A stretch of DNA of 64,000 bases from Microvirga sp. KLBC 81 (GCF_003075415.1 NZ_QDAH01000012.1:1-64000); one strand, 5' to 3'; positions 34,943-44,654 are shown, counted from the first letter of the stretch. Made by a program: numbers and translations. Notes: generated by a model not told the origin, from the sequence alone.

Positions 34943-35320
34943 GGTGGCGTGCTTAGGCTCGTAATCGCAGTCGATATCGAACTTTTTGACCCATTCCTTG
35001 ATCGTTGCGACGGCATTGCGGTTTGCATCCGCATAGGCTTGAGCAATTTCTTCGCCAGCTATATCGGCGAGATATCTGTAGATCAGGCTATGCTGAGTTG
35101 TGACCTTAGCTGATGAGCGCCCCGTGACCTGTCGTCCTACCCGACGCGCTTCGAGCACCACGACCGACTTGCCTGCATCAAGAAGGCATAAGGCAGCTGT
35201 CAAGCCGACTATATCGGCTCCTACGATTACAACGTCACAATCCTGTACGCCCTCGAGTTCCGGATAATCGGTCATCGGAGCATTGGCTAACCAGCAGCAA
35301 TCAGGTGTCCCGGCTAGTTC
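34943..35320 (-). pseudogene. Truncated FAD-dependent oxidoreductase
   Basis: About 125 residues of a glycine/D-amino-acid-oxidase-type protein survive: CWLANAPMTDYPELEG, the dinucleotide-binding fold DVVIVGADIVGLTAALCLLD, VVVLEARRVGRQVTGRSSAK, YADANRNAVATIKEWVKKFD and IDCDYEPKHA. Homology then stops abruptly, whereas full family members have about 380 residues or more. The second glycine of the usual GxGxxG is changed to aspartate-flanked GADIVG. The upstream extension of the open frame is not protein-like. I read it as the 5' fragment of a decayed gene. Confidence 0.75.
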
Positions 35321-35509
35321 CGCCACGGCAAAACCTCCATGAGGGCTTCGGCAAGCCTGCTCCACAGGCAGCCCATCGGAAGAAAATGCCCAAGCTCTGA
35401 TCAGGTTCTCCCTTTCGGCCTTATTACAGCGCCTCTGGGCGTCAGGAGCTCTGACCGGAACTATTCCACTTGGGATGCGATTGCTCTGTAAAGTTTGACG
35501 GAGGTTCCG

Positions 35510-36121
35510 ATGCCTGACGACAAGATCGATCAGAAGCGCCCGGCTGAGGCGGAGAACGAGCCCAAGCCGATCCAGCAGCGGCACGTGGATGACACGGTCG
35601 ACGACAGTTTCCCGGCGAGCGATCCTCCTGCCTGGACTACGTCGGGGACAAAGAGTGTTGCCGCGGAATGCGAGCCTGACGCCTTGAACGAGATTCCCAC
35701 ACCGCCCGGACAGGGGCTTGAAGGCAAGTCCCCAAATACTGCACAATCCAAAGCCGAGCAGGCTACAGATCTCGCCCGTGATCTCTACCGTCGCGGCCAA
35801 ACATACCTGGAGCAGGGCAGGCGTTATCTTCCAGAGGCCGAGCGTTACTATCGGCAAGGGGCTGATGTCGTGAGCCGGCCTGTGCAGGAGCATCCTCTCG
35901 CCACCGTTTTGGCCGTGGGAGCGCTGGGCTGTATGTTGGGCTGGATGCTGGGCCGCCGGATGGCAGGTCATGCTCCGGCGCGGCAGTGGCATCCTGGCTC
36001 AAACCAACGGTCGACAGAGATTGAGACTTGGCGGCCTACTCCGAATAGAGTCCGTCGAGCAGGGCACTTTTCCGCTCGCGATGAGATTGATGCGGCAAGT
36101 CACACGAACAATAGCTTCTGA
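35510..36121 (+). CDS. Hypothetical membrane-anchored protein with DSFPASDPP motif
   Basis: A 203-residue protein. The polar N-terminus contains VDDSFPASDPPAW, a short motif common in small stress-related proteins of this bacterial group. A charged helical stretch (TDLARDLYRRGQTYLEQGRR) leads to one transmembrane segment near residues 130-148 (PLATVLAVGALGCMLGWMLG), an arrangement like DUF883/ElaB-type envelope proteins. The C-terminal 50 residues are polar and disordered-looking. ATG 35510 follows GGAGG. The function is unknown. Confidence 0.7.
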   Translation: MPDDKIDQKRPAEAENEPKPIQQRHVDDTVDDSFPASDPPAWTTSGTKSVAAECEPDALNEIPTPPGQGLEGKSPNTAQSKAEQATDLARDLYRRGQTYLEQGRRYLPEAERYYRQGADVVSRPVQEHPLATVLAVGALGCMLGWMLGRRMAGHAPARQWHPGSNQRSTEIETWRPTPNRVRRAGHFSARDEIDAASHTNNSF

Positions 36122-36130
36122 TCAGCTCAC

Positions 36131-36153
36131 GCTCGCTACCACGCGAGCCTGAT
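36131..36153 (+). terminator. Probable terminator after the DSFPASDPP gene
   Basis: GCTCGC, a short loop and GCGAGC are followed by CTGATTTT, ten bases past the stop codon. The six-pair stem is modest. Confidence 0.45.
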
Positions 36154-36542
36154 TTTGCGCGAGGGGTATGCGTGTTGAACTCGCCTCATGGATGATCGCA
36201 TCGTGCCCGATGATGCGATCCTCCGGCGCGGCGGAGATCGACGCCTCCAGCAATACGTTGGTGAGACGCTCATGCAGTACGATACGGTAGGGAATGGTTT
36301 AGCCAACGGAAGCGGACCTTCTTAAAGGCAGCGCTTAAGGACCGGGTTACCTGGGCTGACACGGTTACGAGCACGTCATCCTCGAGCGACACGGAGTCGC
36401 GGAACGATGGCGGAGTCAACATTGGGAAACACTGGTCTTCCGGCCTCCCAATTGGACCCGGCAGCTGCCAGGCTACGGCTATCAGAGATCAGACCCAGAT
36501 GGATTCCCGCCTCTCGATGAGGCCGTTCGCTTGATCGGGGCG
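36154..36542. other. Stretch without a recognised gene
   Basis: Between a terminator and repeat copy F. ORFs are short and broken on both strands. I see no RNA gene. Confidence 0.35.
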
Positions 36543-36674
36543 CTAGCGCATCGTGCGGAACCGAAGGTCCACGTCAGTGAAAAGTGGATCCGGCTTTCCG
36601 CTCGAACGATGCGCTCTCTAGAAGGGAGCATCGGCCCCAAAAGTGCAGGTCCACTTGTGGGTCCGAGACTCTAG
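36543..36674 (+). repeat. Intergenic palindromic repeat, family 1, copy F
   Basis: Forward copy of about 130 bases with more substitutions than copies B and C and an imperfect right end (GTCCGAGACTCTAG). Confidence 0.75.
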
Positions 36675-36918
36675 CCGATTTTGTCCGGGCGCCATTGCGC
36701 TGCGGTACCTCCGTGATCGCCCTACGACAGCAAGCAGGATCTCCTCGCTCCCTGATCAAGACAGAGACGGCAACCATTGAGGCGCAAGTGTAGTGATCGC
36801 GACGGGTCCTTATCAATGCCCGGCCGTTCAACAGGTCGCCTTTCGGCAAGGTGAACAAACGCGCGCAGACCATCAATAAGCAGCATCCTCTGATCAGCCG
36901 CCAGGTTCCTGCCCTCGG

Positions 36919-37143
36919 TCAGGGACGCTGGGGCTTTGGGATCGGTGCAGAGTGGCGTGGCTTGGGCTCTTGCACAAGCCGAAACTGCACCGGGGCTGAG
37001 GTCCAGTCCCAAGGTGTTTGCAGCGGATGAATGCAGCGTGTGATCAGGCTCTGCCCAGCCGCATTCTTCACTTCAAAAACAATGCCAGGCCGCTCCATCC
37101 GGGCGCAGTCTTTCCACTGATCGAAATCTATCCACTCACTCAT
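36919..37143 (-). CDS. Small hypothetical protein
   Basis: A 74-residue soluble protein, MSEWIDFDQWKDCARMERPG then IVFEVKNAAGQSLITRCIHP and a proline-rich end. Tryptophan-rich, with a strand-like centre. GAGGG lies about seven bases upstream of the ATG. The gene starts 18 bases after the serralysin stop on the same strand, so it is probably cotranscribed with it. Not an Inh-type protease inhibitor by its size or any motif I can see. The function is unknown. Confidence 0.6.
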   Translation of the reverse strand: MSEWIDFDQWKDCARMERPGIVFEVKNAAGQSLITRCIHPLQTPWDWTSAPVQFRLVQEPKPRHSAPIPKPQRP

Positions 37144-37161
37144 CGAGACACCCTCACTCGC

Positions 37162-39147
37162 TCAGAGATAGAAATCATCTTTAGCGAGGGCCGACAGGCC
37201 TGAGACATTGATCTGGAAATCAGCCACCTTGTCGCCATTGAAATCTCCAGCCAGGACACCGCTGGCAAACTTCAGCTGACCCGCTTGGCCAGTGAATGCG
37301 TTGCTGCCGATGAAGACAAAGGCCTGATCTCCAGCGGCTACAACGTTGGCGTCGATCGTGCGCAGATCAATGTGATCAAGCCCGCGTACAAAATCCTTGA
37401 TCGTATCCCGCGCGCCTGGCAGCGAATCCTTGCTGATGTCGAAGTCGAACACATCCGCGCCAGCACCCCCGAACAGCATGTCGGCGCCGACGCCGCCACG
37501 CAGCACATCGTTGCCGCCGCGCCCGTACAGGGAATCATTCCCTGCGCCACCCCGGATCACGTTGGCTGCATCATTGCCGCGCAGGGAATCGGCATAGCCG
37601 CTCCCCGTCAGGTTTTCGATGTTCGCATAGGTGTCACCGTACGCGTCTTGGGTATTGTTGGATGCAAACATCAGATCTGCGACAAGGCCCTTCACGGCTG
37701 TCGCATAACTGGCCGTGTCCGCGCCAGCACCGCCGTCGAGATAGTCGCGGCCAGCCCCGCCCGCCAGCACATCGGCGCCGTCCTTGCCGTAGAGCTTGTC
37801 GCTGCCACCTTTGCCGTCGAGTGTATCATTCCCGGCACCGCCAGAAAGTGTGTCGTTTCCCGCTCCGCCACTAATGCTGAGGTTCTGTGGGGCGGTGGCG
37901 ATCGAGCTGCTGGTCATCTCGGACAGGGAGTAGGTTTTGTCAGAGAACTGGAACCACTCGGCGCTTTTGACGAGATCCTTGCCGTCCGGTGTGCCGGAGC
38001 GCAGATCCGTGACCTGGAGCGAGCCGTCCGGTAGCGCTGAGACGCTGTAATTCGAGCGCGGGCCGCTAAACACAATGGTATCGATTCCGACACCGCCATC
38101 CAGGGCATCGTTGCCCTTTCCGCCAGTGAGTCGGTCATTGCCGGCCCCGCCGGTCAGTGAGTTAGCTGCTTCGTTTCCGGTCAGGGTATCGCTGCCCGAG
38201 CCACCGACGGCGTTCTCGATGAGTGAGCGAACATCACCCTTGTAGAGCAGCGCGTTGGCAATGTTACCAACAGCAACCTTCGAGCCGTCATAATGCAGCT
38301 TCGCGAGCTGGGCCGTCGAGGTAGTGGTCCATTGTCCCGGCCGAAGATCAACCTTCAGGTTGCTGGTGTAGTTCGAGAAGTCGTACGTGTCGGCGCCGCC
38401 GCCGTCCCACACGGTCAGCAGGATCTTGTTGCCGCCGGGCGCGCCCTGGCCGACACCATTCACCATCATCTCGCCGGTGGCCGGGTTCCACTTGTAAGTG
38501 GTGTTGCCGCTGTTGGTCGTGAAGTTGGCGCCGTACATATGCTGGAGAGCAGCAATGTCGTACATCATCAGTGACTGCGCATAACCCCAGGTCTCATTGA
38601 CATAGCCGCTGGTGGTGGAGGCGCCCACGTATGAGCGGTAGCTCATCACCGTGTACTCCATCGAGTCCCGGTCTGCCGGCATGACAAAGTGCTCATGCGC
38701 ATGCTCCAGGCCGAGCGCATGGCCGATCTCATGCATGAAGGTGAGATAGGCGTAGTTGCCCTTCACAGGAGTATTGTAGTCGGTGCTGTTGAACCAAGCG
38801 TCCCCACCGACGGCACTGGTGGTTGGAAAGTATGCCCAGGCCGTGCCAGGCAAATCAGACTCGGCAAAGCGCAGGTCTGCATGCTGCGTGGACGTTTCGG
38901 TGATCTCGGTGAAGGTGAGATTTGCGACCGAGGCATACATCTTCAGGGACGAGCGGACCGCCGCCTGCTGCGTCGTGTTCAGCGCACCAAAATTGTCTGC
39001 CGTCTCGCCGCTGCCGTAGCCGGAACCGTAGAAGGAGGCGTTGGTTGGAAAGCTGTAGGTAAAGCTGTTGACCGCCCATTTCAGGTCCCCCAGGACACCG
39101 TCAATGTAAGCGTTACCGGTCGGGCTGTACGAAGCAACCGCAGGCAT
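37162..39147 (-). CDS. Serralysin-type M10 metalloprotease with RTX domain
   Basis: A 661-residue secreted zinc protease. The extended metzincin site HEIGHALGLEH has zinc histidines 139, 143 and 149, and the Met-turn follows in YTVMSYRSY. The catalytic domain ends near residue 235 and leads into the serralysin C-terminal domain. There are RTX nonapeptides in two blocks (about 328-360 and 425-575: [17 protein letters not shown] and similar), and a C-terminal type I secretion region ending DDFYL. There is no N-terminal signal peptide, as expected for type I secretion. The N-terminal propeptide looks short. No exporter genes or inhibitor are nearby. Confidence 0.93.
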   Translation of the reverse strand: MPAVASYSPTGNAYIDGVLGDLKWAVNSFTYSFPTNASFYGSGYGSGETADNFGALNTTQQAAVRSSLKMYASVANLTFTEITETSTQHADLRFAESDLPGTAWAYFPTTSAVGGDAWFNSTDYNTPVKGNYAYLTFMHEIGHALGLEHAHEHFVMPADRDSMEYTVMSYRSYVGASTTSGYVNETWGYAQSLMMYDIAALQHMYGANFTTNSGNTTYKWNPATGEMMVNGVGQGAPGGNKILLTVWDGGGADTYDFSNYTSNLKVDLRPGQWTTTSTAQLAKLHYDGSKVAVGNIANALLYKGDVRSLIENAVGGSGSDTLTGNEAANSLTGGAGNDRLTGGKGNDALDGGVGIDTIVFSGPRSNYSVSALPDGSLQVTDLRSGTPDGKDLVKSAEWFQFSDKTYSLSEMTSSSIATAPQNLSISGGAGNDTLSGGAGNDTLDGKGGSDKLYGKDGADVLAGGAGRDYLDGGAGADTASYATAVKGLVADLMFASNNTQDAYGDTYANIENLTGSGYADSLRGNDAANVIRGGAGNDSLYGRGGNDVLRGGVGADMLFGGAGADVFDFDISKDSLPGARDTIKDFVRGLDHIDLRTIDANVVAAGDQAFVFIGSNAFTGQAGQLKFASGVLAGDFNGDKVADFQINVSGLSALAKDDFYL

Positions 39148-39447
39148 GAAACCATCCAGTTCGAGAAATATGGGTCTGTTCTTCCGCAGCTCAGCAGGCG
39201 GAATGCTGCAGAGAGCCGTGCCAACAGACGGGCTCTGGTCGCCTACGTCCGTTTGAGGCTGATATAACTGATCTGACGAGCCATTCTATTCGGGCAGATA
39301 GATTAGGCCATTTGGATGAGGGCTCCGGTCGAAGGAGCCCAACCCAGCGGCAGCACCATTCTGCTGGCATTCTGCCTACACCGGCAAAACAGCACTCACG
39401 TGCTCGCTGGACTGATATTCCACGGGTATCCTCAGACGGGCCGGTTC
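39148..39447. other. Stretch without a recognised gene
   Basis: It holds the promoter region of the protease gene. No ORF with a protein-like translation and no obvious dyad was seen. Confidence 0.35.
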
Positions 39448-40965
39448 TCAGAGAGTGACATCCTGAAATGGCCGCTCAGGCGAGCGGATCTCATCTGCGG
39501 CAGGTTCACGAATGCAGTTCCGGCCTGCTGCCTTGGCAGCGTAGAGAGCTCTATCTGATGCCTCTTGGAGATATGCGCCATTGCTTCCGCGAAAGGGTTG
39601 GGCCGAGGCGACGCCGATGCTGACCGTCACGAGCTGGTAGGGGCTGCCCTCATGAACAATGCCCAGTGCCAGGATGGCCTTGCGGATGTTCTCGGCAATC
39701 ATCCAAGCGCCCGTCAAATCGGTTTCAGGAAGTATTACGGCGAATTCTTCACCGCCGTGACGGGCGGCGACATCCCGCGGACGGCGAATATTGGCATCAA
39801 GCGTGCTGGCGATCGTGCGGAGTACTTCGTCGCCCCTTCCGTGACCATAGCGGTCATTGAAGCTCTTGAACCAGTCGGCATCGACGTACAGCAACGAGAG
39901 CGATGAACCCGAGCGGATCGCCTGACGCCACTCGCGCTCGAACGCCTCCCGAAAGCCGCGGCGGTTCGGCAATCCCGACAGATCATCTGTTCTGGCTATT
40001 CTTCTGAGCTTGGTCTCGGCCCTTGTGCGGCGGCGCAATTCGCCCTGGAAGAGAAATGTCAGGCCCACGACAGCAGAGCAAAGCGCGGCCGTGATAAGGC
40101 CCAGAACGAGGGCCTTTCGTCTCCAGGTCGCAAAGATCTCGTCCACGGATAAGGCGACTGTCAAAACGAGAGGATACCTGTCCAGCCGTTCGAAGGAGAT
40201 GATGCGGCGCACTCCGTCGATGGGTGAGATGGACTCGAAGGTTCCCGATTTTTCCTGCAGGAGGCGCTGCACATGCGGGGAGTTGCCAAAATCCTGGTTG
40301 ACCTGGTTTGCATCAAAAGGGTGCCGGGTAATCAGAATGCCGTCGCCGCGGAAGAGATTGATCGCCCCCTCCTGGCCAAGGCTCAGGTCTTTGAACACTT
40401 GGCTCATGTCAGACAGAGAGAGCGACCCCATCACAACGCCTTCAAAACTTCCGTCAGGATGAGAGAGCCGGCGGCTGATGCCGATGCTGAAATCGTCCTT
40501 TCGGATTCTGCTCTTGAAGGGACGGCTGACATACAGGCCGATATGATTGTTCTCTTTATGAATTTTGAAGTAGTCGCGGTCGGCAACATTCAGGTTGCGG
40601 GATGCAATGATCGGACCTGCATCTGCTACGAGGTCGCCAGTCTCGTTAACAACCAGGAGTGATCCCATGAAGGTCGCCGAGGCCGCACGATCGAACAGCA
40701 GTCGATACTGAATATCGGGTGCAAGTTTCTGGAAGCCGACAGTGCGCCGCGCTTCCATGACGCCCTTCAAGGATAGATCCAGCAACTCAAGATCACTGGT
40801 GAGGTCGCGCGCGATGGCAGTCAGGACGTTACGGGATGACCGTTCAGCCTCCTGCCATGTATCCAGCCGGTCGATCCACAGCGTGTAGGCTGAAATGGCA
40901 AGGATGCTCAACGCGATAACGCCTGCAATTATGTTCAGAAATATTTCTGAGAACAGACGTTTCAT
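39448..40965 (-). CDS. Membrane diguanylate cyclase with Cache-type periplasmic sensor
   Basis: A 505-residue protein: a transmembrane helix near residues 8-30, a periplasmic double-Cache/PDC-like domain to about 270 (VADRDYFKIHKENNHIGLYV, FSIGISRRLSHPDGSFEGVV), a second helix (LGLITAALCSAVVGLTFLFQ), then a GGDEF domain. The active-site loop is GGEEF (ARHGGEEFAVILPETDL), with the family segments DDLSGLPNRRGFREAFEREW and DADWFKSFNDRYGHGRGDEV. It should make cyclic di-GMP. No EAL domain. The start at 40965 begins directly with the first helix; an ATG 33 bases upstream is possible. Confidence 0.93.
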   Translation of the reverse strand: MKRLFSEIFLNIIAGVIALSILAISAYTLWIDRLDTWQEAERSSRNVLTAIARDLTSDLELLDLSLKGVMEARRTVGFQKLAPDIQYRLLFDRAASATFMGSLLVVNETGDLVADAGPIIASRNLNVADRDYFKIHKENNHIGLYVSRPFKSRIRKDDFSIGISRRLSHPDGSFEGVVMGSLSLSDMSQVFKDLSLGQEGAINLFRGDGILITRHPFDANQVNQDFGNSPHVQRLLQEKSGTFESISPIDGVRRIISFERLDRYPLVLTVALSVDEIFATWRRKALVLGLITAALCSAVVGLTFLFQGELRRRTRAETKLRRIARTDDLSGLPNRRGFREAFEREWRQAIRSGSSLSLLYVDADWFKSFNDRYGHGRGDEVLRTIASTLDANIRRPRDVAARHGGEEFAVILPETDLTGAWMIAENIRKAILALGIVHEGSPYQLVTVSIGVASAQPFRGSNGAYLQEASDRALYAAKAAGRNCIREPAADEIRSPERPFQDVTL

Positions 40966-41224
40966 CGAGTAGCGCCACGCAACCTTAGTTGAAGTCAATT
41001 CTATAGGCAGAACGTAGGGAGATAGACAATAGAGTAAGAGATTATTCCGCAGGTTTTACATCTGGTCGACAGTTATTTGAGGCTTCTTCATCGGCAGGAA
41101 TGCTCTAATTGACGGAGTTCAATGTATTTAAATGTCATATCGTTAAACTTCGTGTTCGGCTGTCAGACCCCGGAAGCCTCATGTTGATGTCGCGTCGGAC
41201 AGAAAAGTAGCAGAGATTGCTTTT

Positions 41225-42127
41225 ATGTCAGAGAGCTGTCTTAATGGCCATGCGGGGGATTTCGTGAGCCAGCACGTGAAGCAGCGCCTTGAAGAGAGCC
41301 TGAATACGGCGACCGCGTCCGGTAGGGCGGTGGCGAGCTACATGCTTGCGAACCTCAACGATCTCCCCTTTGAAACCTCCGCCTCCATTGCCTACAAGAT
41401 CGGTGTCAGCGAGCTGACAGTAGGGCGCTTCTGCCGCTCCATCGGCTACCGGCACCTGAAGGACCTCAAGGACCATCTACGGACGGATCTGGGAGGAAGC
41501 CCTTGGCTCATCGGGGATCGGCTGAAAGAGTTTCGGAAGCGCAGCCGGCAGGACATGGGGGAACTCACCAAGAGCTTTGAGCTGGAGGTTGGCGCTCTTG
41601 TCCGGGTTTACGAATATGCCCAGTCGGCCGCCTTTCAGGCAGTGAGCCGGCGTTTGGCGACGGCCCCTCGGGTCTATGTCGCCGGCTTTCAGACGGAGAG
41701 GGGGCTTGCCGCCTCGCTTGCCCATAACCTTCAATACCTGCGCGATGGCGTCCAGTTGCTGGATGGAGCCTCCGGTCATTTCGGAGAGGCCATCCTCGGC
41801 GGCAATGGCGGGTCCGCCCTTGTGATGTTCGAGGCGCGCCGCTATTCGCGGCAGGCCAAGCTGTTGGCGCGCAAGGCGCACGAGCGCGGCATCCCGGTCA
41901 CCCTGGTGACTGACGCCTATTGCGATTGGGCGGATGATTGCACCAGCGAGGTGTTCCGCATTCCCACAGACCTGAACCTGTTTTGGGAATCAACGGCGCC
42001 GATGCTCTCCCTGGTGCATCTGCTGCTGAACGCGGTGTTCAATGAACTCGGCCCGAAGGTCGAGGAGCGGCTGAATGCCACGGCTGCGCTTTATCATGAA
42101 TTCGTCGGCTATACGGAGCATCCGTGA
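41225..42127 (+). CDS. RpiR/MurR family regulator of the amino-acid locus
   Basis: A 300-residue regulator. Helix-turn-helix at about 35-95 (SIAYKIGVSELTVGRFCRSI) and SIS domain at about 140-270 (RVYVAGFQTERGLAASLAHN, SALVMFEARRYSRQAKLLAR). It precedes, by 51 bases, the gene for a polar amino-acid binding protein on the same strand, so it likely controls the locus running to 45893. It is only distantly similar to the other RpiR protein in this window. The effector is unknown. Confidence 0.9.
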   Translation: MSESCLNGHAGDFVSQHVKQRLEESLNTATASGRAVASYMLANLNDLPFETSASIAYKIGVSELTVGRFCRSIGYRHLKDLKDHLRTDLGGSPWLIGDRLKEFRKRSRQDMGELTKSFELEVGALVRVYEYAQSAAFQAVSRRLATAPRVYVAGFQTERGLAASLAHNLQYLRDGVQLLDGASGHFGEAILGGNGGSALVMFEARRYSRQAKLLARKAHERGIPVTLVTDAYCDWADDCTSEVFRIPTDLNLFWESTAPMLSLVHLLLNAVFNELGPKVEERLNATAALYHEFVGYTEHP

Positions 42128-42178
42128 GGGCAGGCGTGGAGAGGACCGGACAGGTCGAAACAACAGAGGGTACAGGAA

Positions 42179-42940
42179 ATGTACAAGACGCTTCTGGCAG
42201 CAGGTATCTGCATCCTGAGCATGACATCCTTGGCATCGGCCCAGGAGAAGAAGGAAATCGTGATCGCCTCGGAAGGCGCTTACCCGCCCTTCAACTTCAT
42301 GGATTCCAACAACAAGCTCCAGGGCTTCGACATCGATATCGCGAATGCGCTGTGCGAGAAGATGCAGGTGAAGTGCACCATCGTGGCCCAGGACTGGGAC
42401 GGCATCATTCCGGCGCTGCTCGCCAGAAAATATGACGCCATCGTCGCCTCGATGACGATCACGGAAGAGCGCAAGAAGCAGATCGATTTCACCGACCGCT
42501 ATTACCGCACGCCGCTCTCCGTCGCCGTGCCGAAGGACTCGCCGATCAAGGACACCACGGCGGCTTCTATGAAAGGCAAGACCATCGGCGCTCAGTCCTC
42601 CACCACTCAGGCGATCTATGCCGAGGACGTGTACGGCAAAGCCGGTGCTTCCGCGAAACTTTATCCGACGCAGGATGAGGCGAATGCCGACTTGGCGAAC
42701 GGTCGTCTGGACGCTGCGGTCGCCGACAAGTTCGTGCTCGTCGAATGGCTGAAGAACGCCGGCAAGGATTGCTGCAAGATGCTCGGCGACATTGAGGGCA
42801 CCACCTCCGAGGCCGGCATTGCGATCCGCAAGGAAGACAAGGAACTGAAGGAAAAGTTCAACAAGGCGATCAAGGACATCGTCGCCGACGGCACGTACAA
42901 GAGGATCCAAGCCAAGTACTTCGCGTTCGACATCTACTAG
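42179..42940 (+). CDS. Periplasmic polar/basic amino-acid binding protein (ABC)
   Basis: A 253-residue binding protein (lysine/arginine/ornithine-like, SBP_bac_3) with signal peptide MYKTLLAAGICILSMTSLAS and cleavage near SAQ. Ligand-cleft signatures include SEGAYPPFNFMDSNNKLQGF, DIANALCEKMQVKCTIVAQD, WDGIIPALLARKYDAIVASM and TEERKKQIDFTDRYY. The last codons run directly into repeat copy G, whose first bases supply the TAG stop. Repeat G separates it from the two permease genes, so the operon is interrupted by an inserted palindrome but remains collinear. Confidence 0.93.
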   Translation: MYKTLLAAGICILSMTSLASAQEKKEIVIASEGAYPPFNFMDSNNKLQGFDIDIANALCEKMQVKCTIVAQDWDGIIPALLARKYDAIVASMTITEERKKQIDFTDRYYRTPLSVAVPKDSPIKDTTAASMKGKTIGAQSSTTQAIYAEDVYGKAGASAKLYPTQDEANADLANGRLDAAVADKFVLVEWLKNAGKDCCKMLGDIEGTTSEAGIAIRKEDKELKEKFNKAIKDIVADGTYKRIQAKYFAFDIY

Positions 42941-43055
42941 AGCATCGGACCCAAAAGTGGACTTGCACTTTTGGGATCGATCCGATGCTCATTCCTGAGA
43001 GGATCGCATCGTTGTTGGCGAAAAACCTGGTCCACTTTTCCGCACGATGCGCTAA
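42938..43055 (-). repeat. Intergenic palindromic repeat, family 1, copy G
   Basis: Reversed copy of about 118 bases between the binding-protein and permease genes. Its outer TAG serves as the stop codon of the binding-protein gene. An ORF through it (from 42971) is repeat-encoded and not the true permease start. Confidence 0.8.
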
Positions 43056-43141
43056 GACGCTCGAACCGTTTGCATGACGCCGGAAGGCGGCAGCTCATTC
43101 CTGCTGGCGCCTTCCGCGAACCCTGCTTAAAGGTCAGCCCA

Positions 43142-43855
43142 TTGCAGGATATATTTTCACTTCTTTCCTTTTCCGGAGGCGGCTGGGGCAGCGCGCTCGC
43201 GGCGGGCACTTTCGTGACCCTGAGCCTTGCGCTCACGACGCTTCCTGTCGGCATTTTTCTCGGCCTCGCCGTCGCATTGATGGCGCGCTCCCGCAGCCCC
43301 CGCGTGCGGGCCATTGCTACGGTTTTTACCACAATCTTCCGTGGGCTGCCGGAATTGCTGACCCTTCTCATCGTCTATTACGGCGGTCAGATTCTCATCC
43401 AGCGCCTGATCGCGGCGATGGGTTATGAGGGGCAAGTGCAGATCAATGCTTTTCTCGCCGGCGTGATCGCCTTCGGCCTCGTGCTCGCAGCCTTTTCGAG
43501 CGAGGTTTGGGTCGGTGCGCTCAACACGATCCATAGAGGGCAATACGAAGCCGCAAGCGCGCTGGGCCTCTCCAAATGGCTCTCCTTCCGCCTTGTTGTC
43601 TTTCCGCAGCTCATGCGCGCGGCCCTGCCGGGTCTGTCCAACAACTGGCTGACGCTGCTCAAGGATACTTCGCTGATCTCGACGATCTCGCTTGTCGACA
43701 TCATGCGCCAGACGAACCTCGCGGTGGGCGCCACGAAGCAGCCGATGGTGTTCTATCTGACGGCCTGCTTCATCTACCTTTTCCTATCGGCGGGATCGGG
43801 CCTTGCCTTCACGTTCCTGGAGCGCCGCGCCAATCGCGGCCATGTGAGGGGCTAG
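43142..43855 (+). CDS. Amino-acid ABC transporter permease, HisQ/GlnP-like
   Basis: A 237-residue inner-membrane permease with about five helices. The start is taken as the TTG at 43142, with AAGG about eight bases upstream, because sequence before it (LIPAGAFREPCLKV) is not permease-like and leads back into a repeat. Family features: FVTLSLALTTLPVGIFLGLA, RGLPELLTLLIVYYG, and the coupling loop QYEAASALGLSKWLSFRLVV. It is followed four bases later by the second permease. Confidence 0.9.
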   Translation: MQDIFSLLSFSGGGWGSALAAGTFVTLSLALTTLPVGIFLGLAVALMARSRSPRVRAIATVFTTIFRGLPELLTLLIVYYGGQILIQRLIAAMGYEGQVQINAFLAGVIAFGLVLAAFSSEVWVGALNTIHRGQYEAASALGLSKWLSFRLVVFPQLMRAALPGLSNNWLTLLKDTSLISTISLVDIMRQTNLAVGATKQPMVFYLTACFIYLFLSAGSGLAFTFLERRANRGHVRG

Positions 43856-43859
43856 AAGA

Positions 43860-44642
43860 ATGTTCCGCGATCTTCTGGGCCTTGTCATCGATCTCGATCT
43901 CCTCGACCGCTATGGCTGGCGCTTCCTTGAAGGCGTCGGTGTCACGGCGCAGCTGGTGGTGATCTCGTTCACGCTCGGCGGCATCCTCGGGCTTCTGCTA
44001 GGGCTCGCGCGTATCTCGAGCAGCCGTGCTCTGCGATGGTTCTCCGGCGCGTATATCTATTTCTTCCGCGGCTCGCCGCTGCTCGCGCAGCTGTTCCTGC
44101 TCTATTATGGCCTCGGTTCGCTGCGCACCTTCTGGACGGATCTCGGCCTCTGGTGGTTTTTCCGTGAGGCTTGGTACTGCGCGCTCCTCGCCTTCACCCT
44201 GAACACGGCCGCCTATCAGGCCGAGATTTTCCGCGGCGGCATTCGGGCCGTGCCGAGAGGTCAGCGGGAGGCCGCTGCAGCGCTTGGGATGCATAAGGTC
44301 ATCACCTTTGTGAAGGTCATTTTCCCTCAAGCCATGATCGTGGCTCTGCGTCCGCTTGGGAACGAGCTGATCCTCATGGTCAAGGCCAGTGCCATTGCTT
44401 CGCTTGTGACGATCTACGATCTCATGGGCGTGACCAAGCTCGCCTTCTCGCGCTCGTACAATTTTGAGCTCTACCTCTGGGCGGCTGTCCTCTACCTCCT
44501 GATCGTTGAGTGCATCCGGCGGCTCTGGGTGGTGCTTGAAAGGCGGCTGACGCGGCACCTGAGGGCAGGGGAGTTGCAGCCTGTGCAAAAGACCTGGTTG
44601 AGCCGCATGACGAAATCCGTTCTCAAACCCAATGCCCAGTAA
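43860..44642 (+). CDS. Amino-acid ABC transporter permease, HisM/GlnP-like
   Basis: A 260-residue inner-membrane permease forming the heterodimer with the preceding subunit. Family segments: GVTAQLVVISFTLGGILGLL, YFFRGSPLLAQLFLLYYG, the coupling loop GQREAAAALGMHKVITFVKV, and LRPLGNELILMVKASAIASL. A basic C-terminal tail follows the last helix. No ATP-binding subunit gene follows; the next gene is an oxidase. The ATPase must be encoded elsewhere or borrowed. Confidence 0.92.
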   Translation: MFRDLLGLVIDLDLLDRYGWRFLEGVGVTAQLVVISFTLGGILGLLLGLARISSSRALRWFSGAYIYFFRGSPLLAQLFLLYYGLGSLRTFWTDLGLWWFFREAWYCALLAFTLNTAAYQAEIFRGGIRAVPRGQREAAAALGMHKVITFVKVIFPQAMIVALRPLGNELILMVKASAIASLVTIYDLMGVTKLAFSRSYNFELYLWAAVLYLLIVECIRRLWVVLERRLTRHLRAGELQPVQKTWLSRMTKSVLKPNAQ

Positions 44643-44654
44643 AGATCACCCATC

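Noticed and set aside
34730..35992. A 420-residue intact oxidoreductase
   Set aside because: Only about 125 internal residues match the family; both flanks of the open frame are non-homologous, so it is a fragment.
42971..43141. N-terminal extension of the HisQ-like permease
   Set aside because: The extension is translated from repeat copy G and lacks permease similarity; a TTG with a binding site at 43142 fits the family start.
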